Assembly (NCBI GenBank): GCA_003281185.1
Contig: QCCS01000012.1
Coordinates: 1 to 42,313, forward strand
Length of the DNA: 42,313 bases
Direction of reading: 5' to 3'
Origin: Prochlorococcus sp. AG-347-M15
Lineage (GTDB): Bacteria > Cyanobacteriota > Cyanobacteriia > PCC-6307 > Cyanobiaceae
The notes under the pieces were generated by a model. That model searched no databases, was not told the DNA's origin, and saw only the letters and a program-made list of their open reading frames with translations. Every line of letters begins with the position of its first letter. Position 1 is the first letter of the stretch. Shown in pieces: positions 20,442 through 30,085 of the stretch. A program made the translations under genes and the position numbers.

Positions 20442-21521
20442 ATGAGTGATTTTTTATTTCCAATAATAGAAATAGTTTTAGGCGTAGTTCTACTTTTTGC
20501 AGGAGGAGAGTTCTTTATTCAAGGAGCCATATTTTTATCTTTAATTTTAGGAATACCTCAAATAGTAATTGGTTTGACAGTTGTTTCTCTTGGAACAAGC
20601 TCTCCTGAGTTGTTGGTAAGTTTGAGTTCGATTTTAAAAGGCAGTGATTCGCTTGCGGCAAGCAATGTAATTGGAAGCAATATTTTTAATGTTCTCGTTG
20701 TTTTGGGCATAAGCTCATTGATAACACCCCTTAAAGTAAAAAGCAGAATAGTCAGAAGAGACGTGCCTCTTTTAATGGCAATTTCTTGTGCAGTTTGGGC
20801 TATGTCATCAACAGGCTTATTAACATTGCAAGCAGGGATATTTCTAATATTTTGTTTAATCTTAAATACAATATGGGAAATCAATACCGTCAATGAGAAA
20901 GGAGAGGAGACAAAAGATGCTGAGCCAGAGATAGAAGAATTAAAAGATAACTATAAAGGGAAAATGAATATTTTACTAAAGTTAATATTGGGGATATTTC
21001 TTTTAAGCTTTGGTTCAAATATTTTAGTAAGTGGTTCTCAAACGCTCGCTACTCTTTTGGGTGTAAATGAAATTGTTATTGGGTTAACTATAGTCGCAAC
21101 TGGGACATCTTTACCAGAATTAGTAACTTCAATAATTGCTGCATTTAAAGGCAAAACAGATCTTGCGATTGGGAATGTAATAGGAAGTAATTTACTCAAT
21201 CAACTTTTAATCCTTGGAAGTTGCAGTATTTTTTCAGGATTTAAAGGTTTAGTAATTGAACAGAGTCTAATAAAAGTTGACTTACCTTTTATGGTTTTAA
21301 CTACCTTTGCATGCTTACCAATTTTCTGGAGTAAAGGGAAAATCATAAGAATTGAAGGATTTATTTTGCTTAATCTTTATATCTTCTACATTCTCGATAA
21401 GATACTTTTCCTGAATGGATTTAACTTCCTTTCTGAATTAAGGATAGGTTTATTTATTTACTTTGCATTACTTATAGTATTTATGATTGTTCAAGAAAAA
21501 TTAAAATTTTCTAATTCATAA
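20442..21521 (+). CDS. Ca2+/Na+ (cation/H+) antiporter, CaCA family
   Basis: This 359-residue membrane protein has about ten hydrophobic helices arranged as two inverted repeats. The alpha-1 repeat holds VSLGTSSPELLVSLSS and SNVIGSNIFN (about 48-83); the alpha-2 repeat holds ATGTSLPELVTSIIA and GNVIGSNLLN. These GTS.PE and GSN motifs bind the cation. A charged cytoplasmic loop (EKGEETKDAEPEIEELKDN) joins the halves. It resembles YrbG-type exchangers; ion preference is not evident. It ends two bases before the convergent gor stop. Confidence 0.93.
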   Translation: MSDFLFPIIEIVLGVVLLFAGGEFFIQGAIFLSLILGIPQIVIGLTVVSLGTSSPELLVSLSSILKGSDSLAASNVIGSNIFNVLVVLGISSLITPLKVKSRIVRRDVPLLMAISCAVWAMSSTGLLTLQAGIFLIFCLILNTIWEINTVNEKGEETKDAEPEIEELKDNYKGKMNILLKLILGIFLLSFGSNILVSGSQTLATLLGVNEIVIGLTIVATGTSLPELVTSIIAAFKGKTDLAIGNVIGSNLLNQLLILGSCSIFSGFKGLVIEQSLIKVDLPFMVLTTFACLPIFWSKGKIIRIEGFILLNLYIFYILDKILFLNGFNFLSELRIGLFIYFALLIVFMIVQEKLKFSNS

Positions 21522-21523
21522 TT

Positions 21524-22888
21524 TTATCCATACATAGTCACAAATTCTTCTGAGATAGTTGGGTGCAAAGCCATAGTAATATCAAAGTCTTTTTTTGTTA
21601 TCCCTGCATTTAATGAAATTGATACCATTTGAATAATCTCAGAAGATGTTTCTCCAAACATATGACATCCTAGGACTTTGTCAGTTATCTTATGAACTAC
21701 AATCTTCAACATACATTTTGATTTATTCTTTTTAAAGGTATTAGACATAGGGGTAAATTTGCATTTGAAAATTTTTATATTTTTTTCAGAGTAAATCTCT
21801 TTAGCTCTTTTCTCACTTAAGCCAACTGTTGAAATTTCTGGAATAGTAAAAACGGCCTTAGGGATATATTCATAATTTACTTTTCTTTTTTTGTCATTAA
21901 AAAAATTATCCGAAAAAACTCTCCCTTGTTCTATTGCTACTGGAGTTAAGTTTGGCTTATTTATGATATCGCCAACTGCAAAAATATTTGCGTTGCTTGT
22001 TCGATTAAGTTCATCGACATCTAAATATTGGCCATCCATCTTTAGATTTAAAAAATCTAAATTTAAAGGCAAAAGATTTGGTTCTCTTCCTGTAGCAATA
22101 AGGATATTATTAGTTAAAAGTTTATCTCCCGAGTCTAGGGTAGATTCCAGATTTCCATTTACTTTCTTGATAGATTTTAATTGAGTATTGGAGATAATAT
22201 TGATTTCAGTAAAAGTAGGTGATTCCTCTAGGCATAAAGAAAGATCCTCATCAAAACCACTAAGTAAATGTTGACTTCTAATTAATTGAGTTACTTCAGT
22301 ACCTAAATTTCTAAAAATAGAAGCAAATTCACAAGCAATATATCCACCCCCTACTATTAATAATGATTTGGGAAACTTTTCTAATTCAAAAATATCATCA
22401 CTAGTCCATGCCAAATCTACTCCAGGAATATTTAATTTCTTTGGTTTACCTCCAACTGAAATAAGAATTTTTTTTGAACTTATTTTGTTTTTAATTTTCT
22501 TTGTGTTTGAACAAATAATTTCTAATTCATTTTGAGTAATAAATCTTCCTAAGCCTTCAAAAATAGTTATATTCAACTTTTTTAAAGAATTTTTATGTAA
22601 ATTACTTAATCTAGAAACCTCCTCTCTAACATTCTTCAACAAAATATTTGATTCAAAATTAATACCTTCATTATATAATCCATATCCTTCAGAAGAATCC
22701 ATATTTTTTTTACTTTTAGCTGCATAAACCATTAATTTCTTAGGTACACATCCCCTTATCACACAAGTTCCTCCTATTTGATTTGCTTCTATGATTGCTA
22801 CTTTTGCTCCGTAATTAGCAGCACGTTTAGCCGCCGCAAGTCCTCCAGATCCAGCGCCAACAACAATTAAATCAAATTCAAATTCCAA
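21524..22888 (-). CDS. gor: glutathione reductase
   Basis: Gor reduces glutathione disulfide with NAD(P)H. The 454-residue flavoprotein has the FAD motif GAGSGG (11-16), the redox disulfide Cys42/Cys47 in GGTCVIRGCVPKK, a second dinucleotide motif (LLIVGGGYIACEFA), the FAD-binding FAVGDI and the C-terminal catalytic His442-Glu447 in HPTISEE. The RGCVPKK pattern is typical of glutathione rather than lipoamide reductases. A GST-like gene is transcribed divergently from 52 bp away, which suggests shared thiol metabolism. Confidence 0.95.
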   Translation of the reverse strand: MEFEFDLIVVGAGSGGLAAAKRAANYGAKVAIIEANQIGGTCVIRGCVPKKLMVYAAKSKKNMDSSEGYGLYNEGINFESNILLKNVREEVSRLSNLHKNSLKKLNITIFEGLGRFITQNELEIICSNTKKIKNKISSKKILISVGGKPKKLNIPGVDLAWTSDDIFELEKFPKSLLIVGGGYIACEFASIFRNLGTEVTQLIRSQHLLSGFDEDLSLCLEESPTFTEINIISNTQLKSIKKVNGNLESTLDSGDKLLTNNILIATGREPNLLPLNLDFLNLKMDGQYLDVDELNRTSNANIFAVGDIINKPNLTPVAIEQGRVFSDNFFNDKKRKVNYEYIPKAVFTIPEISTVGLSEKRAKEIYSEKNIKIFKCKFTPMSNTFKKNKSKCMLKIVVHKITDKVLGCHMFGETSSEIIQMVSISLNAGITKKDFDITMALHPTISEEFVTMYG

Positions 22889-22940
22889 GACTTTTTTTAA
22901 TCAATTATTATAACGTTAGTTTATAGCTTTAATTCAAATA

Positions 22941-24173
22941 ATGAATGGGATTTTGACATGGGATGATTTAAATAAATTTGAAGTTGCAGATCTTGATAGA
23001 GTCCATGGTATAAATAATTCCTACGCAAATTTAAGATTATTTGGACATAGTGAAAATGATGTATTAGTTACCTTCTATAGGGATAGGCATTCTTGGTGTC
23101 CTTACTGTCAGAAGATATGGTTATGGCTTGAATTTAAGAAAGTTCCATACAGAGTCAAGAAAATAAATATGTTTTGCTACGGCCAAAAAGAAAGTTGGTT
23201 CCTTGAAAAAGTCAGATCGGGGAAATTACCTGCAATTGAATTTAAAGGGCAAGTTAAAACTGAAAGCGACGATATCATAGCTTTTTTAGAAAATCAATTT
23301 GGAGCACTTGGATCTTTTATAACATCAAGTCACCTTATCAAAATTAGAGAGTTAGAAAGAGAAATTTTCAGATCCTGGTGTAATTGGCTCTGCCGAGAAA
23401 GCTTTAATTTTATAGATAACTCATTTAGAAAAAAAAGATTTAAAGAATCCATTTCTAAACTCGATGAAATCTTAAGTAACTCAAAAACAGGGTTTGTTGA
23501 TCCATCAGTTTCTAACACGGGTGATATAGAGCCTGGTGTTGGAGATATAATTTTTATTCCCTATATGGAGAGAATGAATGCATCACTTACTTATTATAAA
23601 GGGTTTAATTTAAGATCTAATTACCGTCATATAGATAACTGGCTTACCCTTTTTGAAGGGAAAAGTGCTTATAGAGGCACTCAAGGAGATTTTCATACTC
23701 ATTCTCATGATTTACCCCCACAAATGGGAGGATGCTATAAAGAAAGCAATAAACAACAGATTACTTTCTCTAAGTTAATAGATAATGGGGAGGGTTTAGG
23801 TAATTATGAATTAAACCAAAATTATGAGTCAAAATACTTTGCAAAAATTGCTCTTAAAAGAGTGATAAAGCATAAAGACAATTTACTAAAGGTAAATCCA
23901 TACAATAAAGAATCCTTTGACGAATCATTGAGATCAGCTTTGAGCCATATGATCACAGGTGAAGTATTAATACCTAAAAAACTTTCAGGAATCTCCCTAA
24001 GATACTTAAAAAATAGAATCTCAGTCCCAAGAGATATGCCAATTATTTCAGCAAGGTTATTAAGGCAATCATTAAATAAAATTGAATCGCTTAGTGATAT
24101 CAATGAAATAGATAAAATACCTTTCAGGCATAGATATGATCAAGATCCTATAAATTTCATTTCTAGTTATTAG
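22941..24173 (+). CDS. glutathione S-transferase domain protein with long C-terminal extension
   Basis: This 410-residue protein has a thioredoxin-like N-domain (about 40-115) with FYRDRHSWCPYCQKIWLWLE, where Cys53-Pro-Tyr-Cys56 is a glutaredoxin/omega-type active site, followed by GKLPAIEFKG and a helical GST C-domain with the pattern GDIIFIPYMERM. After about residue 265 comes some 145 residues (containing HTHSHDLPPQMGGCYKES) not expected in ordinary GSTs. Such long forms occur in cyanobacteria and plants. It lies head-to-head with gor. Substrate unknown. Confidence 0.85.
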   Translation: MNGILTWDDLNKFEVADLDRVHGINNSYANLRLFGHSENDVLVTFYRDRHSWCPYCQKIWLWLEFKKVPYRVKKINMFCYGQKESWFLEKVRSGKLPAIEFKGQVKTESDDIIAFLENQFGALGSFITSSHLIKIRELEREIFRSWCNWLCRESFNFIDNSFRKKRFKESISKLDEILSNSKTGFVDPSVSNTGDIEPGVGDIIFIPYMERMNASLTYYKGFNLRSNYRHIDNWLTLFEGKSAYRGTQGDFHTHSHDLPPQMGGCYKESNKQQITFSKLIDNGEGLGNYELNQNYESKYFAKIALKRVIKHKDNLLKVNPYNKESFDESLRSALSHMITGEVLIPKKLSGISLRYLKNRISVPRDMPIISARLLRQSLNKIESLSDINEIDKIPFRHRYDQDPINFISSY

Positions 24174-24178
24174 TAAAA

Positions 24179-25573
24179 CTATAAATTTTTTCTTGAATCT
24201 ATTTGAAGTAAATCTCTTATTTTTTGAACTTGACTTGCAATATTTGGATCAATAGATAATTTTTTTTCAACTTGTTCAATAGCATACATAACTGTTGTAT
24301 GGTCCTTACCCCCAAACTCATCTCCAATTCTTGGTAGGCTTAGATCCGTACCATGCCTCATAAGATACATACCTATTTGTCTAGCTTGACTTACTGGTTT
24401 TCTCCTACTTGAACTGATCAATTCATCAGTAGAAACTTTAAAGAAATCTGAGACTTTATTAATAACTTGTTTTGGAGTAACAACTACTCCAACACTATTA
24501 GGATCAAGCATTGGAGCAATTGATTGAACAGTCATTGGCAAGCCTGTTATTGATGCAAATGCAACAGCTCTAGTAAATGCTCCTTCCAATTCTCGAATAT
24601 TCGAAGTAAATCTTCCTGCTATAAATTGAATTAAATCTCTTGGAAGACTCATCCTCTCTTGTTCTGCCTTTTTTTGAAGGATGGCTGTCCTCGTCTCAAG
24701 GTCAGGTGGTTGAATATCTGCGGTCATACCCATTGAGAACCTAGAAATTAATCTCTCTTGAATTCCCGACAATTGATTTGGTGGTCTGTCACTTGCAATA
24801 ACTATTTGACTTCCTGATTCGTGAAGAGCGTTAAAAGTATGAAAGAATTCTTCCTGTGTATACTCTTTGCCTTCTAAGAACTGTATATCGTCTATTAATA
24901 TCAAATCTACATTTCTATATTTATCTCGAATAGCTGTCATTCCATCTCTTCGAATACCACTAATAACATCATTTGTAAAAGTCTCAGTAGATACATATTT
25001 CACTTTTGCTTCTGGATCTATTTCTACTCGATAATGACCTATTGCTTGCATTAAATGAGTCTTACCAAGACCTACTCCTCCACAAATAAATAATGGATTG
25101 AATTCTCTCCCTGGAGATTCGGCAACTGCTAAAGCTGCTGCATGAGCCAACCTACTATTTGGACCTACAACAAATCTTTTAAATACGTAGCGTAAATTTA
25201 AACCATTAGGATTTTTGAATTGATTTTTTGAAGAATTATTTTGGTTATTACTAGAAAAAGATCTTGTTTTATGATGAACGTTCTGTTCGCTAGGTTTATC
25301 TGCATTTGTTAAATCGCTGCTGGTATTCATTTCAGATTTAAAAACAACTTTTACATCATGACCGCAGATTTCCTTTGCAGCTTTTTCAATAGTTTCACAA
25401 TAATTCTTTCTCAACCAATCACTAGAAAATGTGTTTGGGGCGATTAAAGTTAATAAGCCATTTTCAAAACAATTAAATTTAGCAGGCCTTATCCATGTCT
25501 CGAATGAAGGCTTACTTAAAGTTTTTTGGAGTGATTGTTGAATTTCCGCCCAAATAGGATTAGTTGTTTGCAA
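24179..25573 (-). CDS. dnaA: chromosomal replication initiator DnaA
   Basis: This is a 464-residue AAA+ initiator. Domain I (1-80) starts [20 protein letters not shown], domain II is an S/N-rich linker (about 85-125), domain III has Walker A GGVGLGKT (165-172) and Walker [13 protein letters not shown], and domain IV carries the DnaA-box signature [16 protein letters not shown]. All domains are intact. dnaN is not adjacent and no cluster of DnaA boxes was seen nearby, so the gene does not mark an obvious origin here. Confidence 0.97.
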   Translation of the reverse strand: MQTTNPIWAEIQQSLQKTLSKPSFETWIRPAKFNCFENGLLTLIAPNTFSSDWLRKNYCETIEKAAKEICGHDVKVVFKSEMNTSSDLTNADKPSEQNVHHKTRSFSSNNQNNSSKNQFKNPNGLNLRYVFKRFVVGPNSRLAHAAALAVAESPGREFNPLFICGGVGLGKTHLMQAIGHYRVEIDPEAKVKYVSTETFTNDVISGIRRDGMTAIRDKYRNVDLILIDDIQFLEGKEYTQEEFFHTFNALHESGSQIVIASDRPPNQLSGIQERLISRFSMGMTADIQPPDLETRTAILQKKAEQERMSLPRDLIQFIAGRFTSNIRELEGAFTRAVAFASITGLPMTVQSIAPMLDPNSVGVVVTPKQVINKVSDFFKVSTDELISSSRRKPVSQARQIGMYLMRHGTDLSLPRIGDEFGGKDHTTVMYAIEQVEKKLSIDPNIASQVQKIRDLLQIDSRKNL

Positions 25574-25742
25574 AGTTTTATTCTCTAGATTATTAATCTA
25601 GTTGGAATTTAATAATTGGCCATTATCAAATCACAAGATCACGACAAATTTAAAATTACTTAACAAAATATCGACTAAATTTATAAAAATAAATTTTATA
25701 TTTTTTAATTGGCATATAATTATTTTAAATTTTACTAAATTA

Positions 25743-26378
25743 TTGGATAAAGCATTACTTATTATCATGGCGAAATGGCATGGTTTTGGAAGATGCAAAA
25801 CAAGATTATCAAAAGATATAGGTAAAATTAATTCGGCGAAAGTACAAAGTGTAATGACCAAACACACAATTTCAGTCGCAAAATTTCTTCAAGAAAATAA
25901 ACTAATTGATATTTCTATTGCCATAACTGGTTTGGGAGTAGGAAATTGTAGAAAATGGTCTAGAGAATTAGGCATCAAAAAATTTAATTTGCAGGGGAAA
26001 GGCTGCTTGGGTGAAAAAATGAAACGGCAAATTTTTATAAACAAAAAATTTTGTGCAAGACATAAGATCAAAAATATTATTTTTATTGGTACTGACCTTC
26101 CAGATTTATGCCATCAAGATTTATTAAATACTCTAAAAGAGCTTCAACATAATGATCTTATTTTAGGACCATCTAACGATGGAGGATATTGGCTTATTGG
26201 TTTATCAGAAAAATTACTGTTATCACATACATATTTACCTTTTATCAACATAAAGTGGGGGACAGAAAATGTTCTTCAAAATACAATTGATAATTTTGCT
26301 TCTAAAAAAATAAAATATAAGTTTTTAGATAAAAAAATAGATATAGATACAATTATTGATATTGAAAAAAGAAAGTAA
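25743..26378 (+). CDS. DUF2064/TIGR04282-type glycosyltransferase
   Basis: This roughly 211-residue nucleotide-sugar transferase belongs to the group sometimes named radical SAM/selenodomain-associated transferase 1, linked in some bacteria to arsenosugar synthesis. Visible are the start strand ALLIIMAKWHGFGRCKTRLS, the IFIGTDLPDL motif and LGPSNDGGYWLIGL. TTG 25743 (MDKALLIIM) is chosen because the family begins at this strand; the open frame runs back to a TTG at 25602 but those 47 residues look unrelated, and ATG 25767 would cut the strand. The partner transferase follows 5 bp later. Confidence 0.8.
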   Translation: MDKALLIIMAKWHGFGRCKTRLSKDIGKINSAKVQSVMTKHTISVAKFLQENKLIDISIAITGLGVGNCRKWSRELGIKKFNLQGKGCLGEKMKRQIFINKKFCARHKIKNIIFIGTDLPDLCHQDLLNTLKELQHNDLILGPSNDGGYWLIGLSEKLLLSHTYLPFINIKWGTENVLQNTIDNFASKKIKYKFLDKKIDIDTIIDIEKRK

Positions 26379-26383
26379 TCGAC

Positions 26384-27070
26384 TTGTCAAAAATTTCAAT
26401 TATCATTCCAACTATTAATGAAGCTAGTAATTTGCCATTATTGCTTTCAGACTTATCAAGTATTCAGAAAGAGGGCGAAATCATAATTGTTGATTCTGGA
26501 AGTGAAGATAAAACTATTGATATAGCTTACATTTATGGGGCGAAAGTATTTAAATCCAATGAAAGAAATCGAGGTTTGCAGTTAAACCTTGGCGCTAAAA
26601 AATCAAAAGGAGAATGGCTAATATTTTTACATGCTGATAGCAGATTAACTCAAGATTGGTTTATAAAAATAAAATCTGTTTTAAAGAAGGACAAAAATTT
26701 AATTTACTATTTTAATTTTAAGGTTAATGATAAAAAGATAATTTACAGAGTCCTCGAGATTTTTGTAAATTTTAGGAGCAAATATTTTAAAAAACCATAT
26801 GGAGACCAAGGTTTAATAATTCACAAATCAATTTATCTTAAGAATAATGGTTTTCGAAAAATTCCATTAATGGAGGACGTAGATTTTTATAGTAGATTAA
26901 ACAATAAAAAAGATTTAAAGCAATTAAATATGCCTATTTTCACAAGTTCAAGAAAATGGGGAAGAACAAATATTTTTCTCCAAGCAATCAAGAACTGGAG
27001 ATTCAGAAAAAGGTGGTTAAAAGGCGAATCGGCAAAATCTTTATATTCTGAGTATTACAAAAAAAATTAA
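26384..27070 (+). CDS. TIGR04283-type family 2 glycosyltransferase
   Basis: This 228-residue GT2 protein (radical SAM/selenodomain-associated transferase 2 type) has the start strand SIIIPTINEASNLP, VDSGSEDKT, the RNRGLQLNLGAKKSKGEWL loop and the metal-binding HADSRL. The translation start is TTG 26384, 5 bp after the DUF2064 stop, so the two are cotranslated. It overlaps the convergent GNAT gene by four bases at the stop codons. The pair is linked to arsenosugar formation in the literature, but no ArsM or ArsS is in the window. Confidence 0.83.
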   Translation: MSKISIIIPTINEASNLPLLLSDLSSIQKEGEIIIVDSGSEDKTIDIAYIYGAKVFKSNERNRGLQLNLGAKKSKGEWLIFLHADSRLTQDWFIKIKSVLKKDKNLIYYFNFKVNDKKIIYRVLEIFVNFRSKYFKKPYGDQGLIIHKSIYLKNNGFRKIPLMEDVDFYSRLNNKKDLKQLNMPIFTSSRKWGRTNIFLQAIKNWRFRKRWLKGESAKSLYSEYYKKN

Positions 27071-27597
27071 TTTGCATACCAAAAAGCGCATTTAGATCCT
27101 CTTGGTTCTAAAGTCCAACCTTGTCTTTTATAAAATGAAACCACTTCTGCATCAGCAAAAAGGGTAACTTTAGATATGCCAATATTTTTTAATTCTTTTA
27201 GGATATATTTCATTAACTCTTTCCCCAATCCAAGTCCCTGATAGACAGGATTAACGGCCACATCCCATACTGTAGCCTCTAAAATCCCATCACCTGTACA
27301 TCTTGCAAAGCCTACTAGTCTGGGAAATTTATCATCATGACGCCATAAACCAACCACCAAGATACTAAAATCCAAAGCCCTTTTTACTCTCCTCATTGGT
27401 CGTCTACTCCAACCAACAGTTTGCAAAAGTTGATCTAGCTCTATTAGATCCAACTCTTTACTTTTACTACATACAAAAATTTCTTCTTTATTTTTTTGAG
27501 TAAATTCATAAGAATTCAACCCATAGATATCTAAAAGTTCATCTCTTGATATGCTGTTTGATTTTTTTATTGATGATCCTTGGTTTCTAAAAATCAT
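27067..27597 (-). CDS. GNAT acetyltransferase, Ycf52-like
   Basis: In this 176-residue protein the acetyl-CoA loop is QGLGLGKELMKYIL, preceded by the beta strands of the GNAT fold (GILEATVWDVAVNPVYQ) and followed by KVTLFADAEVVSFYKRQGW. The C-terminus (PRGSKCAFWYAN) is typical of the plastid/cyanobacterial Ycf52 group, related to chloroplast GNAT/serotonin-acetyltransferase-like enzymes. Its ATG overlaps the ABC transporter stop by one base (TAATG), so it is translationally coupled to that gene. Substrate unknown. Confidence 0.88.
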   Translation of the reverse strand: MIFRNQGSSIKKSNSISRDELLDIYGLNSYEFTQKNKEEIFVCSKSKELDLIELDQLLQTVGWSRRPMRRVKRALDFSILVVGLWRHDDKFPRLVGFARCTGDGILEATVWDVAVNPVYQGLGLGKELMKYILKELKNIGISKVTLFADAEVVSFYKRQGWTLEPRGSKCAFWYAN

Positions 27598-29394
27598 TAA
27601 AAATTTGCAAATCCTTTTTGTTGAAGCTCAGAGAGCTGAAAGTATAAACCCTTTTTTTGTCTCAATTCATTATGTGTTCCCTCTTCAATTAATGTCCCCC
27701 CTTTTAAGACTAAAATTTTATCAGAACTTTCAATAGTTGCTAGTCTATGAGCAATTACTAATGCTGTTCTTTTTGTAAGAATCCTTTCAAGATCTTTCTG
27801 TAAAGTAGCTTCTGTAGAGGGATCCATAAATGCTGTAGCCTCATCCATTATTAAAACAACCGGATTTCTAATCGCCACTCTCGCTACTGAAAGTAGTTGT
27901 CTCTCTCCTGAAGAGAGATTACCCCCTCTTTCTCTAAGAAACGTATTCAAACCTTCTGGTAATTTTTTTATCAAACTGTTTAATCCTAATTCTTTACAAA
28001 GATTTTCTAATTCAAGATTGTCTATATTTGCATTTAGTTTCAAATTATCTGCAACATTACCACTAAAAATGAAAGTATCTTGAAGAACTACTCCCAACAT
28101 ATTTCTAAGTGTTGCTATAGGAATATCTTTTATATCCACATCATCGATTAAAATTTGTCCTGATTGAGGTTCATACAGTCTACATAACAATCTAATTATG
28201 GTTGTTTTACCAGAACCAGTTGGGCCAACGAAAGCTACATGTTCTCCTGGATTAATCAAAAAAGATAAATTCTTTAGGATATGTCCCCCTTCATTGTAGA
28301 AGAAATTAACATTTTTAAATTCAATTTTGCCCTTAAATTTCTTCTTTGCATTTTGAGGATTACCTGAAAATTGCTTTGCAGAAATAGAGTCTTTAATCTG
28401 TATTTCTTCATCCAATAATTCGTTTATCCTCTCAACAGCTGTAAGACCCCCTTGAATCTGAGTAAATCTTTCTGCAAGCTGTCTCAAAGGTTCAAAGAGT
28501 CTTTGGGAATATAAAATAAAAGTTGTTAATGTTCCTAAACCAATATTTCCAGAAGTAACAAGATATCCTCCAACTGCCAAAACCAAGGAAACTGCGGCAA
28601 GAGAAATCCATTCTATGAATGCCGAAATACTACTGTCATAAAATATTGTTCCATTTACTGCGTTCTTGTAAGCAACCCCAGTATTGGAAAATTTCTTGCT
28701 ATTGTAAGCCTCTCTTCTGAACATCTGAACGACTTCTAAACCTTGAAGATTCTCCTGAAAATCAGAGTTGAGTTGAGACAATTCTTCCCTTACTTGATAA
28801 TTAGCTCTTCTGTAACGTTTTTGAAGCCAAATAATGAAATATGACACTGGGATTTGAGTCAAAAGTAATAAAATAGCAAGTCCTCTATCAATAGACAGCA
28901 TTGTCAAAGAAATTACTATCAGACTGACGAAGTCAGCAATAACTCCAACTGCACCACTCCCAAAAACCTCGGCTAAAGCATCAACATCATTTGTTAATCT
29001 CGTTAACAATTTCCCTACAGGCATTTTGTCGTGATACTTAAGAGATAAAGATATAGAATGATTAAACAGCTCTCTTCTTATTCTTGCTGTTAAACGTTGG
29101 CCCACTGCTTGGATATTGTAAGTTTGGTATCCTTGCAGAACTAATCTAAATAGAACAGTTATAAATAAAGTTAAGATTATGGCATTTATTGACTGCCCAA
29201 AAAAATGTTTTACTTAGCCAAACATCTGTAGTTTCGTTCTTGAGGATTGTAATTGCTTGGCCAACTAATAATGGTTGAATAGCTCCAGAGAAAGAAACAG
29301 GTAACAAAACTATCAAGATTAGATAGATTGTTTTTTTATCTTTAGTTAAATATTTACCTAACTTTTTAATCCTTCTAAAATCTTTAAAAAACAT
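27597..29394 (-). pseudogene. ABC exporter (fused membrane and ATPase domains), split by a one-base frameshift
   Basis: Read as one gene this would be a normal 598-residue MdlB/MsbA-type half transporter: six membrane helices, then an ATPase with GPTGSGKTT, the signature LSSGERQ and LIMDEATAFMDP. The frame is broken in helix 2. The first 82 codons (29394 to 29146) run to a TAG; the rest is open from before 29105, where a GTG could start a 502-residue product. The break maps to seven A's (plus strand 29199-29205). With six, the frame reads KTFFGQSINAIILTLF and joins perfectly. The ATPase half shows no decay, so this is a very recent change, a sequencing error, or tolerated slippage. Substrate unknown. 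Confidence 0.85.
29199..29205 (-). other. A7 homopolymer responsible for the ABC exporter frameshift
   Basis: The plus strand reads CCC, seven A's, TG. On the coding strand TTTTTTT gives ACA TTT TTT TGG and runs into a stop 14 codons later. Six T's would restore ACA TTT TTT GGG CAG TCA and a continuous frame. Confidence 0.85.
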
Positions 29395-29406
29395 TTAGCT
29401 AATCTT

Positions 29407-30045
29407 CTATAAAGCATTATTCGATTCTATTGACAAAATAGTATCTCTGAGACGATTATCATCTAACCTCATAGATAAAGGATTTCCAATTAGTCTTGCA
29501 GTTGAGTAGAAAAGATTATCTATTTTAATTAAACCATTCTCTTTAAGAGTTTTTCCGGTTGCCACCAAATCAACTATTGCCTCTGCCATACCTGTAATTG
29601 GACCAAGCTCAACTGATCCTGTCAAATGAACTATTTCTACAGGTATATTTAATTCTTCAAAATAAGATCTTGCTGTTTTTATAAATTTACTTGCCACTTT
29701 ACAATTCGCAGGAAGATCAGTTGGTTTTGAGTAATTGCTATTTTTCTTAACCGCCAACGACATATGACAACCCCCAAATCCTAAATCTAATAGCTTGGCG
29801 ACCTTTGATTCAGATTCTCGTAAAACGTCATACCCAACAATACCCAAATCAGCCTGACCATAACTCACATAAACAGGAACATCTCCATTTCTTACTAATA
29901 AAGCTTTAGCACGTTTGCAATTTGACTCAAAGGTTAATGATCTATTATTTTCGTCCAACGCGTCAGAGAAATCTAACCCAGCTCTTTTAAAAGTTGAAAT
30001 TGAATCTTTTAACAGAGCTCCTTTTGGTAAAGCTATAGTAAACAT
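29407..30045 (-). CDS. hisG: ATP phosphoribosyltransferase, short form
   Basis: HisG makes the first committed step of histidine synthesis, joining ATP and PRPP. At 212 residues this is the short (HisG-S) form, which lacks the C-terminal regulatory domain and works with HisZ, not present here. It begins [14 protein letters not shown] and has the PRPP-binding [14 protein letters not shown] near the C-terminus. The ABC exporter gene begins 12 bp after its stop, so hisG, the exporter and the GNAT gene form one minus-strand run. Confidence 0.96.
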   Translation of the reverse strand: MFTIALPKGALLKDSISTFKRAGLDFSDALDENNRSLTFESNCKRAKALLVRNGDVPVYVSYGQADLGIVGYDVLRESESKVAKLLDLGFGGCHMSLAVKKNSNYSKPTDLPANCKVASKFIKTARSYFEELNIPVEIVHLTGSVELGPITGMAEAIVDLVATGKTLKENGLIKIDNLFYSTARLIGNPLSMRLDDNRLRDTILSIESNNAL

Positions 30046-30085
30046 AGATCAATTTCTTACAAGGACTCTTCATTCTAAGTTAACA

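Noticed and set aside
25574..25742. Possible replication origin next to dnaA
   Set aside because: No cluster of TTATCCACA-like boxes was seen; the single near-match (about 32119-32127, near csoS4B) is isolated.
25602..25742. 47-codon upstream extension of the DUF2064 transferase
   Set aside because: The family begins at the ALLIIMAKW strand; the extra residues are AT-driven N/F/I/K-rich sequence.
29915..30085. 57-codon upstream extension of gloB
   Set aside because: It is antisense to hisG's start and not family-like; ATG 30086 gives the normal GloB start.
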